In this document: positions 1-7,577 of the stretch, piece by piece
How the letters are laid out: each line of letters begins with the position of its first letter
Numbering within the stretch: the stretch's first letter is position 1
Origin: Paludibacter sp.
GTDB lineage: Bacteria; Bacteroidota; Bacteroidia; Bacteroidales; Paludibacteraceae
Assembly: GCA_028705705.1 (NCBI GenBank)
Contig: JAQWCZ010000039.1
Span: 1 to 12,270, forward strand
Direction of reading: 5' to 3'
DNA length: 12,270 nt
Program-made: the position numbers and the translations under genes
The notes under the pieces: model-generated
Told to the model about the DNA's origin: nothing
Databases searched by the model: none
Seen by the model: the letters and a program-made list of their open reading frames with translations, nothing else

Positions 1-34
1 ATACCGTTTGTACCACTTAATAAAAGATGATTAA

Positions 35-58
35 TTAGTGGTTAGTTGATAGTAGTTA
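35..58. repeat. Decayed 7-base tandem repeat (TTAGTGG-like)
   Basis: Three heptads lie head to tail (TTAGTGG, TTAGTTG, ATAGTAG), followed by a partial TTA. They end two bases before the first possible icd start codon. I see no clear TAnnTTTG promoter between base 1 and the gene; TACCGTTTG at 2-10 has one base too many in its spacer. A loose inverted repeat (ACCACT at 12-17, AGTGGT at 37-42) overlaps the repeat and could be the remains of an upstream terminator. The repeat is visible, but any function is unknown. Confidence 0.35.
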
Positions 59-59
59 A

Positions 60-1298
60 ATGATTAATAAACTTATGCAAAAAATAAAAGTATTAAATCC
101 CGTTGTTGAGTTGGACGGGGATGAAATGACCCGTATTATCTGGTCTTTTATCAAAGAACAGCTTATTTTACCCTATCTCGATATCGACCTAAAATATTAC
201 GATTTAGGAATTGAAAACCGCGACGTGACAGGTGATCAGGTCACCGTGGATGCTGCCAATGCCATCCTTAAATATAACGTAGGGATCAAGTGTGCAACTA
301 TCACACCTGATGAAGCACGTGTCAAAGAATTTGGTTTAAAAAAGATGTGGAAATCACCCAATGGTACGTTGAGGAATATAATTGGCGGAACAGTTTTCCG
401 TGAACCAATAATCTGTAAGAATGTCCCGCGTTTAGTACCGGGTTGGGAAAAACCCATTGTGATTGGTCGTCATGCTTTCGGAGATCAGTACAAAGCTACC
501 GATGTGGTAATTAAGGGGAAAGGTAAACTTAAAATGACTTTCACCAATGAAACCGGTGAAACACAGGAATGGGAAGTGTTTGATTTTAAAGGAGATGGTG
601 TAGCTCTCTCCATGTACAATACCGACGAATCAATATATGGTTTTGCACGTTCATCCTTCCAGGTTGCATTAGAGAAAAAATGGCCACTGTACATGTCAAC
701 CAAAAACACCATACTGAAAGCCTACGATGGACGTTTCAAAGATATCTTCCAGGAAGTGTATGAAAATGAGTTTAAAACAAAATTTGCAGATGCCGGAATT
801 ACATATGAACACAGACTTATCGATGATATGGTGGCTGCCGTCCTGAAATGGAACGGTGGTTTTGTCTGGGCATGTAAAAATTACGACGGAGATGTTCAGT
901 CGGATACCGTTGCACAGGGATTTGGATCACTTGGTTTAATGTCGTCTGTGTTGGTAACACCGGATGGGAAAACTGTTGAAGCAGAAGCTGCTCACGGTAC
1001 AGTAACCCGTCACTACCGTCAGCACCAACAAGGGAAAGAAACTTCAACAAACCCTATTGCTTCTATCTTTGCCTGGACACGCGGATTGACACACCGGGGT
1101 AAATTAGACGGAAATGAAGCTTTAATTCATTTCAGTAAAAAACTCGAAGAAGTTTGTATTAAAACGGTTGAGGGAGGTCAGATGACCAAAGATTTGGCAT
1201 TATTAGTTTATGGTGATAACGTAAAAAGAGAAAACTATCTGAATACACAGGACTTTCTGACAGCCATCAAAACCAACCTGGATAAGGAAATAAATTAG
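60..1298 (+). CDS. icd: NADP-dependent isocitrate dehydrogenase
   Basis: Oxidises isocitrate to 2-oxoglutarate and CO2 with NADP+ in the cytoplasmic TCA cycle. The 412 residues match the subfamily of eukaryotic IDH1 and IDH2 rather than E. coli Icd. Substrate-binding elements are KSPNGTLRN (98-106) and GRHAFGDQY (136-144), where Arg137 corresponds to human IDH1 Arg132. The metal-binding acids are in LIDDM (253-257) and YDGDVQSD (275-282). The motif HGTVTRHYR (312-320) holds the Arg-His pair (317-318) that reads the NADP 2'-phosphate. The length is normal and no key residue is missing. The start is uncertain: ATG at 60 gives [11 protein letters not shown], while ATG at 75 gives MQKIKV, which fits family N-termini better; neither has a clear ribosome binding site. 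The stop codon touches the tRNA-Thr gene on the other strand. Confidence 0.96.
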   Translation: MINKLMQKIKVLNPVVELDGDEMTRIIWSFIKEQLILPYLDIDLKYYDLGIENRDVTGDQVTVDAANAILKYNVGIKCATITPDEARVKEFGLKKMWKSPNGTLRNIIGGTVFREPIICKNVPRLVPGWEKPIVIGRHAFGDQYKATDVVIKGKGKLKMTFTNETGETQEWEVFDFKGDGVALSMYNTDESIYGFARSSFQVALEKKWPLYMSTKNTILKAYDGRFKDIFQEVYENEFKTKFADAGITYEHRLIDDMVAAVLKWNGGFVWACKNYDGDVQSDTVAQGFGSLGLMSSVLVTPDGKTVEAEAAHGTVTRHYRQHQQGKETSTNPIASIFAWTRGLTHRGKLDGNEALIHFSKKLEEVCIKTVEGGQMTKDLALLVYGDNVKRENYLNTQDFLTAIKTNLDKEIN

Positions 1299-1371
1299 AG
1301 CCTCTCATGGGACTCGAACCCACGACCTAATCATTACGAATGATTTGCTCTACCAACTGAGCTAAAGAGGC
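1299..1371 (-). tRNA. tRNA-Thr (anticodon CGT)
   Basis: The minus strand folds into a complete 73-base cloverleaf. The acceptor arms are GCCTCTT and GAGAGGC, closed by a T-G wobble, with T as discriminator base. The D arm is GCTC/GAGC. The anticodon stem AATCA/TGATT encloses the loop TTCGTAA, giving anticodon CGT, which reads ACG. The T arm is GTGGG-TTCGAGT-CCCAT. No CCA is encoded: the next bases are CTA, the complement of the icd stop codon. CCA must therefore be added by an enzyme such as the one encoded at 6128-7543. The gene converges on icd with no spacer, and no terminator is visible for it inside the icd 3' end. Confidence 0.97.
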
Positions 1372-1385
1372 GTGCTTTTGCGCCG

Positions 1386-1416
1386 CAAATGTAAAAACAA
1401 ATTTATTCTTACACAA
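1386..1416 (-). promoter_or_regulatory. Bacteroidota-type promoter for tRNA-Thr
   Basis: On the minus strand a -33 TTG (1414-1416) is followed by 20 bases and then TACATTTG (1386-1393), an exact match to the TAnnTTTG -7 box. The box lies 14 bases before the tRNA 5' end, so transcription would begin within a few bases of the mature end. The -33 triplet sits one base from the edge of the terminator hairpin at 1418-1455. Confidence 0.75.
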
Positions 1417-1417
1417 T

Positions 1418-1455
1418 AAAAAATACAGGAAATTTTCAAATTTCCTGTATTTTTT
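1418..1455 (+). terminator. Perfect 18-bp hairpin, probable icd terminator
   Basis: The arms 1418-1435 and 1438-1455 are exactly complementary (core ATACAGGAAATTT) with only TC between them. The right arm runs into seven T bases, giving a typical intrinsic terminator for + strand transcripts. The left arm begins with six A bases, so it could also work in reverse. On the + strand it would end icd mRNA after that mRNA has crossed the antisense of tRNA-Thr, and it insulates the debranching-enzyme promoter that begins at 1458. Confidence 0.8.
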
Positions 1456-1457
1456 TA

Positions 1458-1488
1458 TTGCAGAATAGCCGATTTATCATTATATTGC
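1458..1488 (+). promoter_or_regulatory. Probable promoter of the glucan operon
   Basis: TTG at 1458-1460, then 20 bases, then TATATTGC at 1481-1488. The -7 element is one T short of the TAnnTTTG consensus, but the spacing is the same as at the tRNA promoter. It starts just beyond the terminator hairpin and lies 32 bases before the ATG at 1521. It is the only promoter candidate I see for the next two or three genes. Confidence 0.45.
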
Positions 1489-1520
1489 AATCGTTTTATA
1501 AAACCTAAAAATACAATTCT

Positions 1521-3461
1521 ATGAGTTACCTGAATTTCGATAAAACCCTATTAATCAACCTTGAAAAATCACTCACCAAAGAGATGATTCGTACAAACAG
1601 AGCAGGCGCATACAACAGTACCACCCTGATTGACTGCAACACAAGGAAGTATCACGGTCAACTTGTAATACCCATTCCTGAAATTGATAAATCGAACCAT
1701 GTACTGTTATCGTCTTTGGATGAAACAGTTATTCAGCATGGAGCTGAGTTTAACCTGGGTATTCACAAATATGAAGGCAATAATTTTAGTCCGAACGGAC
1801 ATAAATACATCCGTCAATTCGACTGTGATATAATCTCACGCACCGTTTACCGGGTTGGTGGAGTTGTTCTGTCAAAAGAAAGAATGCTCGTATCATTTGA
1901 GCCGAGGGTACTTATTAAATACACCTTACTCGAAGCTCACTCTCCTACTACATTACGCTTTAAACCTTTTTTAGCATTTCGGAGTGTGAATGAGCTGACA
2001 CATGAAAATAACGAGGCAGACACTTCTTTCACTGAAGTCAACAATGGGATCAGCATGAGGTTATACGAAGATTATCCGCATTTACACATGCAATTCTCAA
2101 AAAAGAACCAGTATAATCATCAACCCACCTGGTATAAAAATATCGAATATTACAAAGAACAGGAACGCGGGTATGATTATAAAGAAGATTTGTTGGTTCC
2201 GGGCTCCTTCGAGATGCCGGTAAAAAAAGGAGAGTCTGTCATCTTTTCTGCAGGAGTTACAGAAGTTTCTCCTGCAAAATTAAAGAAACTATGGGACGAT
2301 GAGTTAGTGAGAAGACATGAGCGTTCAGATATGTTTACCACCCTGAAAAATTCGGCTCAACAATTTTATAAACGCATCGGAGATAGAACCTATTTACTCG
2401 CAGGATATCCCTGGTTTGGCGCACGAGCCAGAGATCAGTTTTTCTCGTTACCGGGATGTACGCTTACAATCAACCGCATGGATTATTTCGATGCCATTAT
2501 TAAAACATCAGTCGAAGAAATAAGGGAATTTCTGAATGGGAATACTGAAAATATACAATTAGAAGAAATTGATCAACCGGATGTTTTATTGTTGTTTATT
2601 GCTTCTATACAGCAATATGCAGCTTATACTTCTATAGAAGAAGCTGCAAAACGATTTGAAGACATTTGTTCAAATATTATTGCTTTCATCCGTAAACAAA
2701 AACATCCAAATCTTTTACTTCATAACAACGGATTACTATACATTAATGGTACAGAACGAGCTTTAACCTGGATGAATGCCATTGAAGATGGAATTCCTAT
2801 TACGCCACGTACCGGTTATGTCGTTGAAATCAACGCGCTGTGGTACAATGCCCTGAAGTTTGTGGCTGAGTTAAAAAGAGCTACCGGCAATGAGAATTTG
2901 GCTGATTTAACAGATTATCAGGCTGAAATATCCAGAGAAGCATTTGTCAGCACTTTCTGGAACGGCACTTACCTGCATGATTATGTAACAGAAAATTATA
3001 AAGACTTGGAAGTCAGACCAAACATGCTATTCGCTGTCGGATTACCTTACACGCCATTGGATAAAGCGCAACAAAAATCAATTATTGATATCTGTACACG
3101 TGAATTACTAACACCCAAAGGATTAAGAAGTTTAAGTCCGAAAAGCGGTTTCTACCGACCGAATTATATAGGCGGCATGTTGGAAAGAAACAGAAATTAC
3201 CACAACGGTCCGGTTTGGCCTTTATTTTTCGGAGTTTTTGCATCAGCATATCTACGTATTTACAAACAAAGCGGCAAATCGTTTATAGAAAGGATGTTGA
3301 TTGGCTATGAAGCAGAATTAAGCGAATTGTGTGTCGGCACCATTCCTGAATTATTCGATGGCAATCCACCTTATAAAGGTCATGGTGGTATGTCGTTCGC
3401 AATGAGTGTTTCTGAGATATTAAGGGTGCTGGATATGATGAAAAAACTTAAAAATGAGTAA
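1521..3461 (+). CDS. Glycogen debranching enzyme (amylo-alpha-1,6-glucosidase type, GH133-like)
   Basis: Predicted to hydrolyse alpha-1,6 branch points of glycogen or other alpha-glucans in the cytoplasm; there is no signal peptide. The 646 residues fall into two parts. Residues 1-250 are a beta-rich debranching-enzyme N-terminal domain with RAGAYNSTT (27-35) and CNTRKYHG (39-46). Residues 280-640 form an (alpha/alpha)6 catalytic domain with AGYPWFGARARDQFFSLPG (294-312), VEINALWYNAL (435-445), YHNGPVWP (560-567) and TIPELFDGNPP (607-617). Asp305 and Glu610 are the likely acid and base by position. The usual WGRD reads RARD here, and the usual TWMD reads TWMN (416-419); these may be normal lineage variants. 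The glycosyltransferase starts 3 bases downstream, so the two are surely cotranscribed. Confidence 0.93.
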   Translation: MSYLNFDKTLLINLEKSLTKEMIRTNRAGAYNSTTLIDCNTRKYHGQLVIPIPEIDKSNHVLLSSLDETVIQHGAEFNLGIHKYEGNNFSPNGHKYIRQFDCDIISRTVYRVGGVVLSKERMLVSFEPRVLIKYTLLEAHSPTTLRFKPFLAFRSVNELTHENNEADTSFTEVNNGISMRLYEDYPHLHMQFSKKNQYNHQPTWYKNIEYYKEQERGYDYKEDLLVPGSFEMPVKKGESVIFSAGVTEVSPAKLKKLWDDELVRRHERSDMFTTLKNSAQQFYKRIGDRTYLLAGYPWFGARARDQFFSLPGCTLTINRMDYFDAIIKTSVEEIREFLNGNTENIQLEEIDQPDVLLLFIASIQQYAAYTSIEEAAKRFEDICSNIIAFIRKQKHPNLLLHNNGLLYINGTERALTWMNAIEDGIPITPRTGYVVEINALWYNALKFVAELKRATGNENLADLTDYQAEISREAFVSTFWNGTYLHDYVTENYKDLEVRPNMLFAVGLPYTPLDKAQQKSIIDICTRELLTPKGLRSLSPKSGFYRPNYIGGMLERNRNYHNGPVWPLFFGVFASAYLRIYKQSGKSFIERMLIGYEAELSELCVGTIPELFDGNPPYKGHGGMSFAMSVSEILRVLDMMKKLKNE

Positions 3462-3464
3462 ACT

Positions 3465-4721
3465 ATGAAAATATTAATGTTCGGATGGGAATTTCCCCCA
3501 CATATATTAGGAGGCCTGGGTACTGCCAGTTATGGCCTGACCAAAGGAATGGCTGAACAAAAGGATTTAGAACTGATTTTTGTTATTCCAAAACCACATG
3601 GCGATGAAGATCAAAGTTTTCTGAAAATAATGGGCGCATGTCATATTCCCGTTGTTTGGAAAGAAAATAACTGGGAACATGTAAATCAACGTCTGGGTCA
3701 GTTTATGCATCCTGATGAATATTTCTGGTTAAGAAACGGTATTAAATATGATTATACCCGAATTTATACAGATGAATTGGGTTGTATTTATTTTTCCGGG
3801 AAATACCCTGACAATCTGATTGAAGAAATATCAAATTATGAGGCTGTTGCAAGTGTGTTGGCACATCAGATGCAGTTCGACATTATACATTCGCACGACT
3901 GGCTAACCTATCCGGCCGGCGTTTTTGCTAAACACATCAGCGGAAAACCTCTTGTTATACATGTTCATGCTACTGATTTCGACCGCAGTAGAGGAAAAGT
4001 AAATCCAACGGTTTACTCAATTGAAAAAAGAGGAATGGATGTGGCAGATCACATCATAACAGTGAGTAATCTGACCCGACAGACAGTGATTGAAAAGTAC
4101 CACCAGGACCCACGAAAAGTCACCACGGTTCATAATGCGGTAGAACCGCTTCCCAACGCGGATTCTTTTACCAAGACAAACAGAAAAGATAAAGTTGTAA
4201 CATTCCTCGGACGCATTACCATGCAGAAAGGACCTGAATATTTTGTAGAAGCAGCCCATAGGGTATTACAAAAAACTGACGGCGTTCGTTTTGTGATGGC
4301 GGGTAGCGGCGATATGATGCATGATATGATTGAATTGGTAGCCAAAAGAGGAATCGCCGACCGTTTCCATTTCACAGGATTTCTAAAAGGACGTCAAGTT
4401 CACGAAATGCTGGCAGAAAGCGATGTTTATATTATGCCTTCAGTTTCTGAACCGTTTGGCATTTCACCACTGGAAGCCATGCAGGTAGGCACACCCTCTA
4501 TCATTTCAAAACAATCCGGATGTGCAGAAATCCTAACCCATGCCATTAAAACTGATTATTGGGATATAGATGCCATGGCTGACGCTATTCATGGAATAGT
4601 AAAGTATCCGGCTATGTACAAAAGCTTACGTGATTTAGGAAAAGAGGAAGTCAATAACATCAAATGGTACGATGCAGGCCTGAAAGTCAGGGCAATTTAT
4701 GATGGTATTTTGAAATATTGA
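3465..4721 (+). CDS. GT-B glycosyltransferase, GT4/GT5-like (glycogen synthase type)
   Basis: Probably transfers glucose from a nucleotide sugar to a growing alpha-1,4-glucan, acting with the debranching enzyme just upstream. The 418 residues form two Rossmann-like halves. The N-terminal half opens with FGWEFPPHILGGLGT (6-20), like the KxGGL donor loop of glycogen synthases, and has HSHDW (142-146). The C-terminal half has FLGRITMQKG (247-256), AGSGD (279-283) and SEPFGISPLE (328-337), whose Glu329 and Glu337 form the E-x7-E motif of retaining GT-B enzymes. The protein is shorter than GlgA and has a plain GT4-type C-terminus. Sugar donor and acceptor are inferred from the neighbours; a cell-surface glucan role cannot be excluded. 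Confidence 0.88.
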   Translation: MKILMFGWEFPPHILGGLGTASYGLTKGMAEQKDLELIFVIPKPHGDEDQSFLKIMGACHIPVVWKENNWEHVNQRLGQFMHPDEYFWLRNGIKYDYTRIYTDELGCIYFSGKYPDNLIEEISNYEAVASVLAHQMQFDIIHSHDWLTYPAGVFAKHISGKPLVIHVHATDFDRSRGKVNPTVYSIEKRGMDVADHIITVSNLTRQTVIEKYHQDPRKVTTVHNAVEPLPNADSFTKTNRKDKVVTFLGRITMQKGPEYFVEAAHRVLQKTDGVRFVMAGSGDMMHDMIELVAKRGIADRFHFTGFLKGRQVHEMLAESDVYIMPSVSEPFGISPLEAMQVGTPSIISKQSGCAEILTHAIKTDYWDIDAMADAIHGIVKYPAMYKSLRDLGKEEVNNIKWYDAGLKVRAIYDGILKY

Positions 4722-4730
4722 TTTCACCCT

Positions 4731-4780
4731 AAAAATTTAAATAAAATCAGGAAGATGAATAAGTTAGAAAAATTTAAATA
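4731..4780. repeat. Pair of 13-base direct repeats before the GH57-like gene
   Basis: AAAAATTTAAATA occurs at 4731-4743 and again at 4768-4780, in the only sizeable gap of the glucan block (62 bases before 4784). AT-rich repeats can arise by chance at this base composition, but an identical 13-mer twice in 50 bases is worth noting. The second copy is inside the short ORF at 4755-4793. Confidence 0.4.
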
Positions 4781-4793
4781 TAATTGGTTATGA
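4755..4793 (+). other. Possible 12-codon leader ORF coupled to the GH57-like gene
   Basis: ATG at 4755 opens MNKLEKFKYNWL and ends at TGA 4791-4793. The last codon and the stop share the sequence ATGA with the next gene's start at 4790, the classic overlap for translational coupling. The bases AGGAAG lie directly before the ATG, closer than an ideal ribosome binding site. The ORF could be a chance product of AT-rich sequence; only the exact overlap argues for it. Confidence 0.25.
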
Positions 4794-6082
4794 AAAACAT
4801 TTGTTTCTATTTTCAGATACATCAACCCTTGAGGTTAAAAAAATATCGTTTTTTCCAAATCGGTCAGGATCATTATTATTATGATGATTTTCAGACAGAA
4901 GAAAAGATACGGATATTGGTAGAACAATCCTATTTGCCGGCGAACAGAACCATAATGGATATGATCCGGAGTTCAAACGGTAAGTTTAAATGCGCTTTCT
5001 CCATTTCGGGAGTCGCGTTGGAACAATTAGAACAATATGCACCTGAAGTAATTGACAGTTTCCGTGAACTGTTAGCAACCGGCAGTATAGAATTTCTGGC
5101 TGAACCTTACGCACATTCTCTTTCTTCGGTGTTTGATACCGATGAATTTGAGTTACAGGTAAAGATGCATGCTGATAAAATTGAAAGTTTATTCGGTAAA
5201 CGTCCAACTACACTTCGTAATGCAGAATTAATCTATTCAGATGAAATTGGGGAGAAAATTATCAATATGGGTTTCAAAACCGTTCTGATTGAAGAAGCCA
5301 AGCATGTGATGGGTTGGAAAAGCCCAAATTTTGTATATTCTCATGCCTATCTACCTAAATTGAAATTATTAGTCAGAAATAGCAAATTGTCGGAAGATAT
5401 TTTTATGCGTTTTTCCAATCCTTCATGGACAGATTACCCTTTAACAGCCGAAAAATTCATTGGATGGATTTCGTCAGTCCCATCAGATGAAAATGTTTTC
5501 AATATTTGGATGGGGTATGAATCTTTAGGACTCGTACAACGCCCTGAAACAGGAATATTTGATTTCATGAAAGCCATTCCATACCATGCCATGGAACACC
5601 AAATTGGATTTGCATTACCGTCAGAAATTGCAAAAAAACATGATGCAACAGGCAGTTTATTAGTACCTTTTCCAATTAGCTGGTGGGGGCATGAGAAAGA
5701 CCTTAGTCCATGGAACGGAAATGACCTGCAACAGGAAGCACTTAAAAAATTATATAGTGTAAGTGTTCGTGTTCGTATGTGCAACGATAAACCTTTGTTG
5801 CACGACTGGTTGATACTCCAGACATGCGATCACTTCCGCTATATGAGTCACAAAGAAGCTTATGGCAGTTATTATGAATCACCTTACGATGCATTTGTAA
5901 ATTACATGAATATATTAGCTGATTTTCTGGATCGAGTGCATGCACAGTATCCTTCGAGCATTGATAACGAAGAATTAAATGAGTTACTGAAAACCATTAC
6001 CCATCAGGAAAAAGAAATTGCAACTCTCGAAGAAGAAGTGAAAAAGCTGAAAGCAAGAAAAGCGAATACTTCTGAGAAGTAA
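4790..6082 (+). CDS. GH57-family alpha-amylase-like protein lacking the acid/base Asp
   Basis: 430 residues with the GH57 pattern of five conserved regions, numbered here from ATG 4790: IHQP (10-13), GSIEFL (98-103), RNAELIY (143-149), NIWMGYESLG (238-247), and a C-terminal SWWGHEKDLSPWNGND block. Active GH57 enzymes use the Glu of region 3 as nucleophile, kept here as Glu146. They use an Asp in region 4 (DYExxG type) as acid/base; here that position is Gly242 (codon GGG at 5513-5515). The protein may therefore be a weak enzyme, a glucan-binding partner or a regulator; such GH57-like homologues are known from Bacteroidota. The end (about residues 395-430) is a charged probable coiled coil. 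A TTG at 4784 is in frame, but ATG 4790 fits the family start better. Confidence 0.88.
   Translation: MKNICFYFQIHQPLRLKKYRFFQIGQDHYYYDDFQTEEKIRILVEQSYLPANRTIMDMIRSSNGKFKCAFSISGVALEQLEQYAPEVIDSFRELLATGSIEFLAEPYAHSLSSVFDTDEFELQVKMHADKIESLFGKRPTTLRNAELIYSDEIGEKIINMGFKTVLIEEAKHVMGWKSPNFVYSHAYLPKLKLLVRNSKLSEDIFMRFSNPSWTDYPLTAEKFIGWISSVPSDENVFNIWMGYESLGLVQRPETGIFDFMKAIPYHAMEHQIGFALPSEIAKKHDATGSLLVPFPISWWGHEKDLSPWNGNDLQQEALKKLYSVSVRVRMCNDKPLLHDWLILQTCDHFRYMSHKEAYGSYYESPYDAFVNYMNILADFLDRVHAQYPSSIDNEELNELLKTITHQEKEIATLEEEVKKLKARKANTSEK
6067..6081. promoter_or_regulatory. 15-base palindrome at a promoter -33 region
   Basis: TACTTCT-G-AGAAGTA is a perfect inverted repeat around one central base. It covers the last codons and stop of the GH57-like gene and occupies the -33 position of the promoter whose -7 box is at 6094-6101. 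The placement suits a repressor operator, but a weak hairpin or chance is just as possible. Confidence 0.3.
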
Positions 6083-6093
6083 GTAAAATGTCT

Positions 6094-6101
6094 TATCTTT
6101 G
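6094..6101 (+). promoter_or_regulatory. -7 box TATCTTTG for the tRNA nucleotidyltransferase gene
   Basis: Exact match to TAnnTTTG in the 45-base gap after the GH57-like gene, 26 bases before ATG 6128. The -33 region reads TTCTG at 6070-6074, a poor match to TTG at about the right distance. It separates the housekeeping gene from the glucan operon. Confidence 0.65.
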
Positions 6102-6127
6102 CGGGGAATTTTATTTTAAATTTTTAA

Positions 6128-7543
6128 ATGATACAACATTTAAACAACAAGATATTTCACCTTATCTCGGAAGTTGCAGACGAAAGCCAAAAAGCATGCT
6201 ATGTTATTGGTGGATATGTTCGGGATATTTTTTTAAAAAGACCTTCCAAAGATATTGATATTGTAGTTGTTGGCAATGGAATAGAACTGGCGGAGAAGGT
6301 TACTGCAAAACTTGGTAAAAAAGCAAACTTAACCGTATTCAAAAATTTCGGCACCGCGCAAATCAAATTTAAAGATCTAGAAATTGAATTTGTTGGTGCC
6401 AGAAAAGAATCATATCGTAGTGATTCCCGAAAACCTATTGTTGAAGACGGAACACTGGAAGACGATCAGAACCGAAGGGATTTCACCATCAATGCATTGG
6501 CAATCAGTCTGAATAAAGCAACTTACGGAGAACTGACTGATCCTTTTGATGGATTGGAGGATCTGAAAAACTTTGTCATTCGTACGCCATTAAATCCTGA
6601 TATTACTTTTTCTGACGATCCTCTTCGTATGATGCGTGGCATCCGGTTTTCTGCACAACTGGGCTTTTATCTTGAAACCAACACCTTTGATGCCATAGTC
6701 CGGAATAAGGAGCGCATCGATATCATCTCCAAAGAGAGAATCGCAGATGAACTGAATAAAATTATGCTCTCCCGTAAACCTTCAATCGGATTTATTTTAC
6801 TGGAAAAAACAGGTTTACTGGAATTAATTTTTCCTGAATTATTGGCTTTGAAAGGAGCTGAGACAAAAGAAGGAATCGGTCATAAAGACAATTTTTATCA
6901 TACACTGGCAGTACTCGATGGTTTGTGTGAAAAAACTGACAATCTGTGGCTACGCTGGTCTGCTTTGCTACATGACATAGGAAAACCCAAAACAAAACGT
7001 TTTGACAATAGACTGGGTTGGACATTTCACAACCACAATTATGTAGGAGAAAAAATGATTCCGGGGATTTTCCGCAAGATGAAGCTCCCGCAAAACGAGA
7101 AAATGAAATATGTACAAAAAATGGTTTCGTTACACATGCGACCCATTGTGCTCAGTGAAGATGAAGTAACCGATTCAGCTATCAGACGTTTACTTTTTGA
7201 TGCCGGTGATGATATTGACGATCTGATGATGTTGTGTGAAGCAGACATCACTTCGAAAAATCCGGAAAAAGTAAAACGTTATAAAGCTAATTTTCAACTT
7301 GTCAGACAAAAACTAAAAGAAATAGAAGAAAAAGACCGCATTCGTAATTTTCAGCCACCTATTGATGGAAAGGAAATTATGGAAACTTTCAACCTTCCGG
7401 CTTGTGCAATGGTAGGTGATATCAAGACGAAAATTAAAGACGCTATTCTCGATGGAATTATTCCCAATGAGTATGAAGCAGCTAAAAAATATATGTTTGA
7501 AATTGCACGTGATCTACGAAAGACTAATCAGAGAAACGACTAA
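6128..7543 (+). CDS. cca: CCA tRNA nucleotidyltransferase / poly(A) polymerase family, with HD domain
   Basis: Adds or repairs the 3'-CCA end of tRNAs in the cytoplasm. The 471 residues begin with a class II nucleotidyltransferase head: VIGGYVRD (26-33), the metal-binding pair DID (42-44), and [11 protein letters not shown] (115-125). The RNA- and nucleotide-binding region follows with [17 protein letters not shown] (164-180) and ERIADEL (203-209). An HD phosphohydrolase-like domain has LLHDIGKP (280-287) and His258, His301 and His303 nearby. Poly(A) polymerase is the alternative within the family. CCA addition is favoured by the whole-length HD architecture and by the tRNA-Thr gene in this window having no encoded CCA. 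It has its own promoter and converges on the PanE-like gene 20 bases away. Confidence 0.92.
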   Translation: MIQHLNNKIFHLISEVADESQKACYVIGGYVRDIFLKRPSKDIDIVVVGNGIELAEKVTAKLGKKANLTVFKNFGTAQIKFKDLEIEFVGARKESYRSDSRKPIVEDGTLEDDQNRRDFTINALAISLNKATYGELTDPFDGLEDLKNFVIRTPLNPDITFSDDPLRMMRGIRFSAQLGFYLETNTFDAIVRNKERIDIISKERIADELNKIMLSRKPSIGFILLEKTGLLELIFPELLALKGAETKEGIGHKDNFYHTLAVLDGLCEKTDNLWLRWSALLHDIGKPKTKRFDNRLGWTFHNHNYVGEKMIPGIFRKMKLPQNEKMKYVQKMVSLHMRPIVLSEDEVTDSAIRRLLFDAGDDIDDLMMLCEADITSKNPEKVKRYKANFQLVRQKLKEIEEKDRIRNFQPPIDGKEIMETFNLPACAMVGDIKTKIKDAILDGIIPNEYEAAKKYMFEIARDLRKTNQRND

Positions 7544-7551
7544 TAAAGTCC

Positions 7552-7577
7552 ACTGAAAATCAACTATTTCAGTTTTT
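7552..7577 (+). terminator. Small hairpin between the convergent genes
   Basis: ACTGAAA (7552-7558) and TTTCAGT (7567-7573) form a 7-bp stem with an 8-base loop, followed by four more T bases. It would serve + strand transcripts of the tRNA nucleotidyltransferase gene. It overlaps the last codons and stop of the minus-strand gene at 7564. The AT-rich stem is weak, and minus-strand use is less likely because no T run follows directly. Confidence 0.5.

Noticed and set aside
1..59. TACCGTTTG at 2-10 as the icd promoter
   Set aside because: The spacer inside the box is three bases rather than two, it lies about 50 bases from the start codon, and no -33 region is visible within the window.
4784..4789. 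TTG start adding two residues to the GH57-like protein
   Set aside because: ATG at 4790 is two codons later, gives the expected family N-terminus (MKNICFYFQIHQP), and forms the ATGA overlap.
5513..5515. Gly in GH57 region 4 as a sequencing error
   Set aside because: GGG differs from both Asp codons at two bases, and nearby motif positions (GLVQ instead of GEHQ) have also changed.
5434..5784. - strand ORF of 116 codons opposite the GH57-like gene
   Set aside because: It is antisense to a conserved reading frame, with no promoter or family resemblance.
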